From assembly GCF_023264675.1 (NCBI RefSeq), contig NZ_JAHFVG010000003.1, positions 186,001-250,000 of the forward strand: a stretch of 64,000 bases of DNA, given 5' to 3'. Below the pieces are notes generated by a model, which worked only from the letters and a program-made list of their open reading frames with translations, searched no databases and had not been told where the DNA came from. Shown here one piece after another: positions 53,338-62,612 of the stretch (position 1 is the stretch's first letter; every line of letters begins with the position of its first letter). A program made the position numbers and the translations under genes. The DNA is from Rhodococcus sp. (in: high G+C Gram-positive bacteria) (lineage in GTDB: Bacteria; Actinomycetota; Actinomycetes; Mycobacteriales; Mycobacteriaceae).

Positions 53338-55203
53338 GTGAGTTTCGGATTCCGAGTCGGGGTTCCCGGAATGAGGGTCCGCGTGTCCACCCGCGGTGTC
53401 CGCACTTCCCTCGGCCCCAGGGCTGCCCGCATCAACGTCGGATCGGGACGAACCACAGTCTCCTCAGGACTAGGGCCGTTCTTCGCCTCGACCTCACTGT
53501 CGAGCGGACGCCGCCGAACCACAACCAGACGCACAACCCGGCGAAACTACGGTCCCTCCCCCGCTCAGCTCGCGCGAGCCGAGCGTGCCGCCGCCCGCGC
53601 ACAACAAGATGCCCAACGCGACGCTGCCATCGCCGACCTCCACGAACTCCGCCGCTCCTCGACCAGCGTTCATCTCGAAACTTTCCCCACCGCAGCACAT
53701 CCCGCCATACCCCCACCGCCCAACCTGAACATCGCGCAGGCAGTCGCACAGGCGAACGCATTCCACCTGAGCGGCATCGGACTTCTCGCACGCACCGAAC
53801 GCAAACGCGCCAAAGAACGGGCCCACGCCGATGCGCAGTACTACCTCGCCGCCGAACAACAACGTCTCCTGCAGATGCACGAGCACCTCCAGCACCAGGC
53901 AGATCAGTGGTGGAACGCATTGATCAACAATCACGAGCCGACCGTCTGCGACGCCATCAACGCCGCGTTCGCCGACAACCCGGCCGCCGGATGTGCCCTC
54001 GGAGTCACCGGAGCTCGAGTATCGCTCATCTTGCGCCAACAAGACATCGACTCCCTCCCCACCAAGACCCCGTCCTTCACCTCAGCTGGGCGACCAACGC
54101 TCAAAACTCTGAACAAGCGTGACCGCATCGCATGGTGGCTGACCATCATGGGGTCCAACGTCATCGCCACCTGCAAAGAAGCCTTCGCAGTCGCACCCGG
54201 CATCACCGACATCGACCTCGCAGTGATCACCCGGCTGCCCGATACTCAGAGACTCGGCATCGTCACCTACGGCTCATGGTCCCGACGCGCAATCGAATCC
54301 ACACCCTGGCGCACAGCCGACGATTCCCTCCGATTCCTCGACGTCGGAACGGACGTCGCGTGCAGCGTCCGCACCACCGCCAGCGGTAACCTCTCGACAT
54401 CGGTCACACCACTCGACGTCCGACGCATCCCAGGCCTCGCAGAGCTCCTCAGCACCTCCATCGACGACGAGCACGTCGATCCCATCGCCGAACTCGACAC
54501 CGCACTCACCTCGACTACCGAGCCGGCCGACACACCCAGATACAGCGATCCGTACGCCGTGGCCCCCTTCAGCCATTGGATCCACCACGCTACAACTCCG
54601 AACTCGACGTCATCGGCTCGTCAAGTAGCGTCACCAACACCCGCTCCCACACGCACTGTCACAACGACACTGCTTTCCCCCGGGCAGACGCTCGCGCTTC
54701 CCGACGACGCCATCCACCAACTCGAACTGGCCTTCCAATGCCGCGGCGGCTATGCCGACATGACCCTCCTGCTGCTCGAACAATCAGGCTTGGTCGGCAA
54801 CGATGAAGACTTCGTTTTCTACAACCAACCAACCGGGTGCGGTGGTGCAATCCGAATACACGACAAGGAGTCCGAGGGACCGACACAGACCGAACGAGCG
54901 ACGCTGCACCTGTCGGCGCTACCGGACCGCATCACCACCGTCGTCGTCTCGATCAATATGGACGTCGAATCCGGACGCACCTGCGCAGAACTCGCCGGCG
55001 CACAGATGACCATCTCGACCCCTGAAAACTCCTGGACGTTCACCCCGCCACCCGATCCGAACATTCGCGCCATGACCGCCACCCAGATCTACCGCCACAC
55101 CGCACCCGACGGCACACCCATCTGGAAACTCCGCGCACTCGGCCAAGGATGGGCAGACGGTCTCGACGGACTCGCACGCGCACACGGAGTCGAGATCGAC
55201 TGA
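53338..55203 (+). CDS. DUF4236-TerD fusion protein
   Basis: A 621-residue protein joining two domains rarely seen together. Residues 1-55 form a DUF4236 domain (FGFRVGVPGMRVRVSTRGVR, then RINVGSGRTTVSSGLGPF). A coiled, Ala/Arg/Gln-rich region follows (about 80-200), then a middle part with TCKEAFAVAPGITDIDLAVI. From about 440 a TerD domain begins (LLSPGQTLALP), with NDEDFVFYNQPTGCGGAIRI near 485 and IWKLRALGQGWADGLDGLARA at the end. GTG 53338 has GAGGAG six bases upstream. Role: stress-related, inferred from TerD only. Confidence 0.85.
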   Translation: MSFGFRVGVPGMRVRVSTRGVRTSLGPRAARINVGSGRTTVSSGLGPFFASTSLSSGRRRTTTRRTTRRNYGPSPAQLARAERAAARAQQDAQRDAAIADLHELRRSSTSVHLETFPTAAHPAIPPPPNLNIAQAVAQANAFHLSGIGLLARTERKRAKERAHADAQYYLAAEQQRLLQMHEHLQHQADQWWNALINNHEPTVCDAINAAFADNPAAGCALGVTGARVSLILRQQDIDSLPTKTPSFTSAGRPTLKTLNKRDRIAWWLTIMGSNVIATCKEAFAVAPGITDIDLAVITRLPDTQRLGIVTYGSWSRRAIESTPWRTADDSLRFLDVGTDVACSVRTTASGNLSTSVTPLDVRRIPGLAELLSTSIDDEHVDPIAELDTALTSTTEPADTPRYSDPYAVAPFSHWIHHATTPNSTSSARQVASPTPAPTRTVTTTLLSPGQTLALPDDAIHQLELAFQCRGGYADMTLLLLEQSGLVGNDEDFVFYNQPTGCGGAIRIHDKESEGPTQTERATLHLSALPDRITTVVVSINMDVESGRTCAELAGAQMTISTPENSWTFTPPPDPNIRAMTATQIYRHTAPDGTPIWKLRALGQGWADGLDGLARAHGVEID

Positions 55204-55652
55204 GTCAGCAGCCCAACCTTGTCGAATTCAGCTATTCCGTTGCCGGAGCGCATGCCCGAACCAGCGCGCCGACGACGTCGGGACGACGTGAATTTCGGGC
55301 GCAGTGAGCCATTCAGCCCTCATCCGTGTCCCATGCGGGGCCAGCGAACGCCTTCACCTGCGGGAGCGGTACGACTGACTTCGACCGGTAGCCGGATGAA
55401 ATCCGGCTACCGCATCCGGGTCCACCACCCTCCCTCGCGACGACACTGAGCCGTAGGGGCCTCAGAGAGAGCCTTCAGAAGTTCGACGTCACAGGCGATT
55501 ATCTTCACCGAGCACAACATCGGGCGTCGATGAGCCGAATTTCTCACGCACTGGGCTGGAGGGAACCAAGCTCGAATGGGGGGGGATGCGTCGACAGCGA
55601 TGTCGTGAAGTCGACAACCGAACTCCGAGCAGGGCCATCCTCCTGGATTCGC
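55204..55652. other. Gap with terminator hairpin, no gene
   Basis: A perfect 12-bp stem with a three-base loop (CGGTAGCCGGAT at 55386-55397 with its complement at 55401-55412) is the only clear element and may terminate either neighbouring transcript. Short frames here have no support. Confidence 0.6.
55386..55412. terminator. Hairpin, probable terminator
   Basis: Perfect 12-bp stem, GAA loop, between the convergent DUF4236-TerD and epimerase genes. Confidence 0.65.
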
Positions 55653-56612
55653 CTATGCAGTCAGTGGTGCGGAAGCTCCTGTCTCCACTTCCTGCCGCAA
55701 ACCCCGAAGCTGCGCGGTAATCGACCCCGGGGACGTCCCGAGAATCTCATCGGTGCGCGGTGTTGACAGGCTGGTGTCGAACGGCATCGGTGCCGGAATT
55801 CGTGCCCCGTCGGGTACAGCGCCGTACTTGACCAACTTCGGGTCCAGATCGAATACAGCGCACGCCTTCTCTGCCAGTTCTCGACGCGTGACGGCATCGG
55901 CACCGACGAGGTGGAGGATGCCGTCTGCCTTTTTCTCGATGGCACGCAGCAACAAGGCCCCGATCTCGGCGGCGATGATGGGGCTCGCGACACCATTGAT
56001 GTCATCCGCCTGCCACACCGTGAACTCTCGGCCTGCCGACAGTGCGTCGACGAGTGAGAGCACGAAATAGCCGAACCCGCAGTCCTGTTCCCGCGGCGAC
56101 GAAGGCCGAGTCAGATGGCGCCCTTGCACTCCTCCGACACGAGCGACGAATCCTGCATCGGCGCGGTCGAGTACCGTCTGCTCCGACAGTGCTTTGAACA
56201 ATCCGTAGAGGTTGACCGGACTCACCGGTAGGTCCTCCGGAACCATGTGCGACGTGCCGTCGTGCACCCAGTCCGTCGACAGATATCCCACCCGTGCACC
56301 GGCTCGATTCGCAGCATCGACGATGCGCCGAGTCATGCCCACGTACGCATCGAAACCCGCGCGACGATCGCTGTACAAGCCAATCAGATCGTTGTCGATC
56401 GCCAGGTGCAGAACCGAATTCGCGGAATGTTCCGTCATCGCTGCATCGATGTCGACGGGATCGGAGAGATCCGTGAGCCGCCAGGTCCAGGGAAAGTCGG
56501 GACCCGGATCTCGACGAACCGCACACAGCACGTCAGCGCCCCGAGCGGTGAGCACTTCCGCGACGTTACCGCCGACGAACCCCGTTCCTCCGGTGATCAG
56601 AACACGTTCCAT
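55653..56612 (-). CDS. NAD-dependent epimerase/dehydratase or dTDP-dehydrorhamnose reductase-like protein
   Basis: A 319-residue extended SDR: GGTGFVGGNVAEVL at residues 8-21, LSTDWVHDG and PVNLYGLFKALSE (the Tyr-x-x-x-Lys pair, in the YGLFK form seen in RmlD-like enzymes). It probably acts on a sugar or sugar acid in the locus with the Gfo/Idh/MocA oxidoreductase. Its ATG overlaps that gene's stop by one base (TGATG). Confidence 0.82.
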   Translation of the reverse strand: MERVLITGGTGFVGGNVAEVLTARGADVLCAVRRDPGPDFPWTWRLTDLSDPVDIDAAMTEHSANSVLHLAIDNDLIGLYSDRRAGFDAYVGMTRRIVDAANRAGARVGYLSTDWVHDGTSHMVPEDLPVSPVNLYGLFKALSEQTVLDRADAGFVARVGGVQGRHLTRPSSPREQDCGFGYFVLSLVDALSAGREFTVWQADDINGVASPIIAAEIGALLLRAIEKKADGILHLVGADAVTRRELAEKACAVFDLDPKLVKYGAVPDGARIPAPMPFDTSLSTPRTDEILGTSPGSITAQLRGLRQEVETGASAPLTA

Positions 56613-57670
56613 CAGAGCACCTCGGCGATCGTGACCGGACGGCCTTCACGGAGCGACCGAGTCGCCGCTATGCCGATCAGCACGGGGGCTCGCCCCGATT
56701 CGATATCGACCGGAGACGGGCCCCCACCTCGAACGTACGCCGCGAACGCCGCCCATTCGAGGCGATAGGACTCCAGATACCGATCCAGGAAGAAGTGCGG
56801 AAGCGGTTGCGAACGAGTATGTTCCGTGCCGATCACGTAGCCCGCATGGCGCGCGGGGTTGCCCGATACTGCGGCGCCTGCGCTCCCGAATGCCTCGATT
56901 CGTTGGTCGAATCCGTAGACGGCCTGGCGGCTGTTCTCGATCGTCGTCAGAGTGCCGTCCGCGTGGGTGAGGATCGTTACCGCGGTGTCCACGTCGCCAG
57001 CCTCCCCGATGCGCGGGTCGATGCGTACCGCACCTCGTGCGAATACCTCCACCACCTCCGATCCGACGACATGGCGAGCCATGTCGAAGTCGTGGATCGT
57101 CATGTCGAGGAAGATGCCGCCGCTGACCGCTACGTATTCCGGGGGCGGCGGCGCCGGGTCACGGCTGGTGATGTGCACGGTGTGAAGATCGCCGACGTCG
57201 CCGCGGCGAACGGCCTCGTACACCGATGCGTGACCTGGGTCGAAACGGCGATTGAATCCCACCATGAACGGCACACCCGCCTGCTCGACGGCGGCCAACG
57301 CCCGATCCACCTGCGCGATGTCGAGGCTGATCGGTTTCTCGCAGAAGATTGCTTTACCGGCCTGTGCTGCCGCGACGATGAGGTCGACGTGGGTGTCGGT
57401 GCTCGTGCAGATTGCGACGGCATCGACATCCGAAGATCCCAGAACGCTCTCGATGGACGCCGAGGGAACACCCAGTCCCTCCCCCACATGTGCAGCGACA
57501 CTTGCATTGACATCACTGACGACAGCGATCGCTGTCCCTGGTACTTCTCGTGCGAGCAGACCTGCATGCATTCGGCCGATACGGCCGGTACCGAGTATGC
57601 CCATTCGCACCGGTGGCGACGATTCCACCTCCGCTACAGCGAAGCCCGCGTCTCGTGTGTTGATCGACAT
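56612..57670 (-). CDS. Gfo/Idh/MocA-family oxidoreductase (inositol 2-dehydrogenase-like)
   Basis: A 352-residue NAD(P)-dependent oxidoreductase: RMGILGTGRIGRMHAGLLA binds the cofactor, CEKPISLD gives the Lys of the family, and GGIFLDMTIHDFDMARHV holds the Asp and His of the IolG-type active site. It likely oxidises a cyclitol or sugar. It lies between the solute-binding protein gene (gap 51) and the epimerase gene, forming a minus-strand operon under the LacI-type operator. Confidence 0.87.
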   Translation of the reverse strand: MSINTRDAGFAVAEVESSPPVRMGILGTGRIGRMHAGLLAREVPGTAIAVVSDVNASVAAHVGEGLGVPSASIESVLGSSDVDAVAICTSTDTHVDLIVAAAQAGKAIFCEKPISLDIAQVDRALAAVEQAGVPFMVGFNRRFDPGHASVYEAVRRGDVGDLHTVHITSRDPAPPPPEYVAVSGGIFLDMTIHDFDMARHVVGSEVVEVFARGAVRIDPRIGEAGDVDTAVTILTHADGTLTTIENSRQAVYGFDQRIEAFGSAGAAVSGNPARHAGYVIGTEHTRSQPLPHFFLDRYLESYRLEWAAFAAYVRGGGPSPVDIESGRAPVLIGIAATRSLREGRPVTIAEVL

Positions 57671-57721
57671 GTCATTCTCCGATTCTGGTGCTGTGAATTT
57701 CCGTGCTGTGGATTCGCATTG

Positions 57722-58729
57722 TCAGCGAGTGCCGTTGCGCGCATAGTCCGCGATGGCATCGACATTGGAGGAGTCGATGAAGGCCGGCCCGGTCAGCACC
57801 GCCTGCCCTCCGCCGATGGTGTTGCCGTTGTTCAGGTACAGCCACAGCGCATCAACGGCGAGATATCCCTGCAGAAATGGCTGTTGGTCGATCGCCCAGG
57901 CAACGTCGCCGGATTCGATGGCATCGACAAGCGCAGCGTTGGTGTCGAAGGTAACGATCGTTGCCGAACTACCTGCCGTCGCTTTCGCCTGTACCGCGGT
58001 CAGCGCGATCGACGCATCGAGCGCCACGACGTGGTCGATGGAGGGGTCCTGCTGAAGCTTGGCGGTGACCGCTGCATCCACCGACGTCATGTCCGCGCTG
58101 TTGACGTTGAGCGTGTCCACGCGGCCTCCCGGAAAGCCCTCGGCCACCCCGGCGCAGCGATTCTCGAGTGAGACGTTCCCTTGCTCGTGGACGATGCACA
58201 GGACGTTTTCTGCGTTCTCCTCCGCGAGCCGCTCACCGGCTCCCCTGCCGGACAAGCGTTCGTCCTGGCCGAAGTATTGGGCGATGCCCTGCTCTTTCCA
58301 CACGTCGTAGCCGGCGTTGAGGCCGGTGACCGGGATATCGGCGTCGAGCGCCGCTCGGACGGTGGGAGCCATCGCGTCCGGCTTGGCGAGGGTGACCGCT
58401 ATTCCGTCGACGCCGCTGTCGATCGCGGCCTGGACCAGGTTTGCTTGCGTTGGAGCGTCGGGGTCCGAGGAGTATCTCAGTTCGATGTTGTCTTTCGCTG
58501 CGGCAGCCTCAGCGCCCTTGCGGACCAGATCCCAGAATGCATTACCGGGAACTCCGTGCGTGACCATGGCGACGGTGGCACGAGGAGTGTCGGCTGTGCC
58601 GGCGGACAGACCGTCGCCGGCCGACTCGGGTGCGCCACCAGTGCTCGAACACCCTGCTAAGAACGACGCTGCCGCAAGGGCAACGATCAGACGAGACGCG
58701 CGGTGTCGATGCCGAAGCAAGACGGACAT
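57722..58729 (-). CDS. Sugar-type ABC solute-binding lipoprotein
   Basis: A 335-residue periplasmic-binding-protein type 4 (RbsB-like) lipoprotein. Signal peptide with lipobox FLAGCSS (Cys at 27), then VAMVTHGVPGNAFWDLVRKG, AIDSGVDGIAVTLAKPDAM and VVALDASIALTAVQAKA. It binds a sugar or polyol outside the membrane. ATG 58729 has GAAAGG six bases upstream; 23 extra open codons upstream run through the operator. No ATPase or permease gene is adjacent, so the transporter must be encoded elsewhere. Confidence 0.88.
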   Translation of the reverse strand: MSVLLRHRHRASRLIVALAAASFLAGCSSTGGAPESAGDGLSAGTADTPRATVAMVTHGVPGNAFWDLVRKGAEAAAAKDNIELRYSSDPDAPTQANLVQAAIDSGVDGIAVTLAKPDAMAPTVRAALDADIPVTGLNAGYDVWKEQGIAQYFGQDERLSGRGAGERLAEENAENVLCIVHEQGNVSLENRCAGVAEGFPGGRVDTLNVNSADMTSVDAAVTAKLQQDPSIDHVVALDASIALTAVQAKATAGSSATIVTFDTNAALVDAIESGDVAWAIDQQPFLQGYLAVDALWLYLNNGNTIGGGQAVLTGPAFIDSSNVDAIADYARNGTR

Positions 58730-58761
58730 GGTGAGCCTTTCGGGAGGATTGCGGAACAATT

Positions 58762-58773
58762 TTGGAACGTTCC
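58762..58773. promoter_or_regulatory. LacI-family operator before the solute-binding protein gene
   Basis: TGGAACGTTCCA, perfect 12-bp palindrome with the central CG typical of LacI-family sites, 33 bases before the minus-strand start. Confidence 0.8.
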
Positions 58774-58872
58774 ATAATCTGACTGTAATCTCACTCACAT
58801 ATCGAAGTCAACGGAGTTGCGAAGTTTTCATTCCTTCAGGTGCAACACTGTGATCGTGAGCACCGAGCCTGT

Positions 58873-58884
58873 TGGAACGTTCCC
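58873..58884. promoter_or_regulatory. LacI-family operator at the start of the regulator gene
   Basis: TGGAACGTTCCC, the same site with one end mismatch, directly before GTG 58885. Two sites about ten helical turns apart could allow looping. Confidence 0.7.
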
Positions 58885-59901
58885 GTGACCCGCGGCACTG
58901 GGCGCCCCACGATCCTGGACGTCGCGGCCCGCGCAGGTGTGTCCAAATCGTTGGTCTCGATGGTTCTACGCGGCGAGGAGGGAGTCAGCGAGCCTCGCCG
59001 GGACGCTGTCATGCGAGCCATGACCGAATTGGGATACCGCCCCAATGCCGCCGCGCGGTCACTGGTGCAGCAACGCACGAACACGATCGGCGCAGTGCTG
59101 AGCAACTTGGCGAACCCGTGGTTCATCGACCTGCTCGGCGCGATGCGTACGTCGCTGACCCACAACGGATTCAATCTGTTTCTCGCCGAAGGCGATGACC
59201 TTGCCTCCGACTCGTCGATCCTCGACGCCTTCGTCGAAGCTCGCGTCGACGGATTACTCTGCGTCGGAACACTTCCGGTGACCGACCAACTCGTGGCCCT
59301 GACAAGCTCAGTCCCCACTGTCGTGGCATCCGCCCGAGAACCAGACCTCCCCTACGTCGACGTGGTGACGGGTGACGACAGACTCGGCGCCTCCGCCGCC
59401 ACCGGACATCTGATCGAACTCGGGCACAAGCGGATTGCCCAGCTTGCCGGCACCGGGCGGGTGGCCGAGCTGCGAGCAGCCGGCTACGAAGACGAGATGG
59501 TGCGGCGCGGCCTCCGCGAGTTTCTGCGCACCGAAGTCAGTGACCGGAGCGAGAACGGCGATGCCACTGCAGCGGAGAATCTCCTGGGCGGTTCGCACGA
59601 CCGCCCGACCGCGGTGCTCGCCAACAATGACTATGCCGCCCTGATCGTCATGTCGACCGCCCGCGCGCATGGACTGACGGTGCCGAACGATCTCAGCGTC
59701 GTCGGTTACGACAACACGCGCTTGGCCAGGACGGACTACATCAGTTTGACGACAGTCGACAACAGCTACTCCGAGATGGGTGCGCTTGCGGTAGAGCGCC
59801 TGCTCGCGCGGATCCGCGAGCCTCGTGCTGCACGCACCGTCACCCTCCTCGATCCGCACCTGAGAATCCGAAACACGACCATGCCGATGCTCAGCAACTG
59901 A
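58885..59901 (+). CDS. LacI-family transcriptional regulator
   Basis: A 338-residue LacI protein. The helix-turn-helix is TILDVAARAGVSKSLVSMVL with hinge NAAARSLV, then a periplasmic-binding-like domain (GAVLSNLANPWFIDLLGAM, VVGYDNTRLARTDYISLTTV). I chose GTG 58885, which puts the DNA-binding motif at the usual distance; the longer frame from 58840 would include the operator. It should repress itself and the divergent sugar operon until an inducer binds. Confidence 0.88.
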   Translation: MTRGTGRPTILDVAARAGVSKSLVSMVLRGEEGVSEPRRDAVMRAMTELGYRPNAAARSLVQQRTNTIGAVLSNLANPWFIDLLGAMRTSLTHNGFNLFLAEGDDLASDSSILDAFVEARVDGLLCVGTLPVTDQLVALTSSVPTVVASAREPDLPYVDVVTGDDRLGASAATGHLIELGHKRIAQLAGTGRVAELRAAGYEDEMVRRGLREFLRTEVSDRSENGDATAAENLLGGSHDRPTAVLANNDYAALIVMSTARAHGLTVPNDLSVVGYDNTRLARTDYISLTTVDNSYSEMGALAVERLLARIREPRAARTVTLLDPHLRIRNTTMPMLSN

Positions 59902-60556
59902 TCTGTTACTCGACGCTCGAAACCCTTGCCCGAGTAGTCGGCTTGACTGGCTACATGATGCAAGGGCTCCGCGAGAAGATCGGCAAGCCCTAGGAACTCC
60001 GTCACATGCCGGGCCGCCATATGCCGGGCCGACAGGCTGCCTCCCAATCGGTCGAAGGTGCTCGAATTGCGTCGACGAGCCTGGTCCGCCCACGACTGCA
60101 ACCCGCTAGGCAAGAGTGCAGCAAACATGCGAACCGATAGGTCTGCGATAGGTGCCGAGGATGGTGTCCACTTCGACTGTGCCCAGTGGGCTGATCGGCC
60201 GTTTGCGTTCATCGCTTCTGCCTGGTCGGAACCGCACGAACTTGCCGTTAACGAGTCGCCGTGAGCAGGCGTTTGGCCGCTGGTTCAGTTAGCTTCCCTG
60301 AGCTCGAGCAAGTCGTATTTCGAAGCAGCCACGGACTTTCCCGCGGCGAGGCGTACCACGGCGGCAACTTCTGAACGAGCCCATACTCGTTCGCCCTGGA
60401 AACACTAGAACAAAGCGGGTCTGGGACGCGACACCTTGTCGGTCGACCGGTTGCGATGGGCTAACAACGATCCTTGGCGACGACCCGCAATCCAACGAAC
60501 AGCTCAACGATCGACTCGTGGTTGTGGATCGAGGGTTTCGTTCAGACTGTCCGCTC
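59902..60556. other. Long gap without supported gene
   Basis: About 650 bases between LacI and the cupin gene. A minus-strand frame (59766-60212) reads plausible protein-like sequence (LSVRMFAALLPSGLQSWADQ) but overlaps the lacI end, lacks a ribosome site and matches no family I know; it may be a decayed gene. Confidence 0.4.
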
Positions 60557-60946
60557 TTAATCGGCGTCGCTCACGTGCTCGAGCCATGTCGTGGTCGTGG
60601 CGGGATCGGCCGCGTTGTCCAGCATGGCCAGATGCTCCATGAACGAGTCCGGCGACGCACCGTGCCAATGTTCTTCGTTCGGTGGGCAGTACACCGTCTG
60701 GCCGGGTGTCGCCTCGATTTTGTCACCGTTACGGGTACCGATCCATGCGATTCCCTGGGTGATGTGCAACGTCTGGCCGAGCGCGTGCGAGTGCCAGGCC
60801 GTGCGTGATCCAGGTGCGAAGCGCACCTTGGCGACGATCATGGTCTGACCGTCCTCCCGTGGGAACGCGATGGGGTCCAACCAGACGTCCCCGGCAAACT
60901 GCTCGGGCGGATTCTTGGTTGTCGGTTTGTTCGAATCGAGTTGCAT
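60557..60946 (-). CDS. Cupin-domain protein
   Basis: A 129-residue single cupin: PGSRTAWHSHALGQTLHITQ supplies motif 1 (metal-binding His), ATPGQTVYCPPNEEHWHGAS motif 2. Such small cupins include hydroxynitrile-lyase-like and carboxymuconolactone-linked proteins, and they often sit beside aldo/keto reductase and flavodoxin genes as here. ATG 60946 has GAAAGG six bases upstream. Last gene of the operon, ten bases after the aldo/keto reductase. Confidence 0.87.
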   Translation of the reverse strand: MQLDSNKPTTKNPPEQFAGDVWLDPIAFPREDGQTMIVAKVRFAPGSRTAWHSHALGQTLHITQGIAWIGTRNGDKIEATPGQTVYCPPNEEHWHGASPDSFMEHLAMLDNAADPATTTTWLEHVSDAD

Positions 60947-60956
60947 ATCAAGCCTT

Positions 60957-61840
60957 TCAAGCTTCTGGGATGTCGCGACCGAAGTTTTCGCGGGTGACGT
61001 TTTCAGGCTCGGGTCCGCCCCGAACCCCGGTATCGAGTTCGTCGATCGCGGTCACCTGTTCGGCAGTGAGCTCGAAATCGAACACATCGAAGTTTTCTTC
61101 GATACGCGAGGGCGTGACCGACTTGGGGATGACCTGGCGTCCCTCCTGCAAATGCCAACGCAACATGACTTGTGCGGCAGTCTTGCCGTGTGCTTTCGCA
61201 ATGTCGAGAATCACCGAATCTTCGAGGGTCGAACCCTTCGAACCGTCCCGGTAGAAGGTGATTCCGCCGATCGGAGACCACGCTTGCGAGATAATTCCGC
61301 GTTCGCGGTCCGCGGCGAGAAGTTCCTTCTGCTGGAAGTAGGGATGAACCTCGATCTGATTCACCGCGGGCACGATGGACGACGCCTCAGCTAGCCGTGC
61401 GAGATGCTCGGGCATGAAATTGCTGACGCCGATGGCCCGAACCTTGCCGTCTGCAAGCAGGGTCCCAGCGCGCGATACGCATCGATCGTCAGCTGAAACT
61501 CGCCGGGCAACGCTTGGTGAAGGATCAGGAGGTCGATCTGCTCCACGCCCAGTTTGCCTGCGCTCTTGTCGAACGAGTGCAACGTCTCGTCGTAGCCGTA
61601 GTCGCTGATCCAAATCTTCGTCTCGATGAAGACGTCCGAGCGGTCGAGGCCGGATCGCGCGATCGCCTCCCCCACACCCCGCTCGTTGCCGTATGCGGCA
61701 GCGGTATCGATGTGGCGGTAGCCGACTCGCAACGCTGTGTCGACCGCTGTGGCCGTCTCCTCGGGCGGTGTCTGAAATACACCGAACCCGAGAGCCGGGA
61801 TCCGGACACCGCTGTTCAGTGTTAGTTCGGGAATGCTCAT
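60957..61840 (-). pseudogene. Aldo/keto reductase with an apparent one-base frameshift
   Basis: The 5' frame (61840 down to about 61465) reads LTLNSGVRIPALGFGVFQTP, HIDTAAAYGNERGVGEAI (Asp and Tyr of the active site) and LLILHQALPG, up to IDAYRALG. The rest, LLADGKVRAIGVSNFMPEHL to the C-terminal IPKSVTPSRIEENFDVFDF, is in another frame from about 61465 to 60957. One extra base in the GGGTCCC run at 61460-61466 would restore a normal enzyme of about 294 residues. Either the gene is newly broken or the sequence lost a base in that run. Confidence 0.82.
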
Positions 61841-61907
61841 ATCATCACCGTAAGCGTGTCCGGTGCCGTCTGGGAGGGTCTGCAGTGCCAGGTACTGCCG
61901 GTGCCCC

Positions 61908-62612
61908 TCACTGAAGTCCTGTTCTCTGCAGCCAGGACGTCAGTTCGTCTTCGGCGTCGCGAACGTCTTCCCCCTGTACCGCAAGTCCTGCTCCGACGAT
62001 GGCGCCCTCGCAGCTCTCGCGGTACACAGCCGGCACACCGCTCAATCCGCTGACAGCGTGTGTAGTGGCTGGGTAGAGCGTCTTCCCAGCGAAGTCCAAC
62101 CGCTCGGTGAAGGTCCTCATCACCATGGGGGCGGAACTGTTCCAGACCGGGCAGGCCAGAATCACGGTGTCGTAGTCGTCCAACGACACGACCGGATCCA
62201 CCAGGGTGGGGCGCGAGCCGTTGCGCTGTTCGGCACGGTTTCGTTCCACGGTCGCTTCGTACTCGAACGGGTAGGCCTCCAATGGCTCGATCCGATGCAC
62301 GTCGCAGGCGATGCGTTCGGTGATCATGCCCACCAGCACCTCAGTGTTGCCGACGTCGAGAACGGTGCGATCACCGTAGTAGTAATTCTCGCCCGGCCGC
62401 GAGAAGAAGGCGAGCAGAACGCGGCTGACACTCCCCTGCCGCGGCGCGACGGCCGACGTGGGCTGCGAATCGGAAGCTTGGGGCGCATCGGGCTTCGCAG
62501 GTTCCGCGTTCGAACAACCCGCCACCGCGGCGCTTACACCCGTGGTACCGAGAGCCAGAACCCCACGAAGAACGGCTCTTCTCGTTCCCACTCGGGGCCA
62601 CTGCCGGGTCAT
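61908..62612 (-). CDS. Exported flavodoxin-like lipoprotein
   Basis: A 234-residue flavodoxin-fold protein with an N-terminal twin-arginine signal (GTRRAVLRGVLALGTT) and lipobox VAGCSN (Cys at 33). The flavodoxin part has VLLAFFSRPGENYYYGDRTV, EYEATVERNRAEQRN and DTVILACPVWNSSAPMVMRT. Flavodoxins are usually cytoplasmic; an anchored exported one implies folding with FMN before Tat export and an electron-transfer role at the cell surface. Start overlaps the MFS stop (ATGA). Operon: MFS, flavodoxin, aldo/keto reductase, cupin. Confidence 0.82.
   Translation of the reverse strand: MTRQWPRVGTRRAVLRGVLALGTTGVSAAVAGCSNAEPAKPDAPQASDSQPTSAVAPRQGSVSRVLLAFFSRPGENYYYGDRTVLDVGNTEVLVGMITERIACDVHRIEPLEAYPFEYEATVERNRAEQRNGSRPTLVDPVVSLDDYDTVILACPVWNSSAPMVMRTFTERLDFAGKTLYPATTHAVSGLSGVPAVYRESCEGAIVGAGLAVQGEDVRDAEDELTSWLQRTGLQ

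Noticed and set aside
59766-60212. Minus-strand frame of 148 residues downstream of lacI
   Set aside because: Its 3' part overlaps the lacI end; no ribosome site and no recognisable family, although part of it looks protein-like. It could be a decayed gene.
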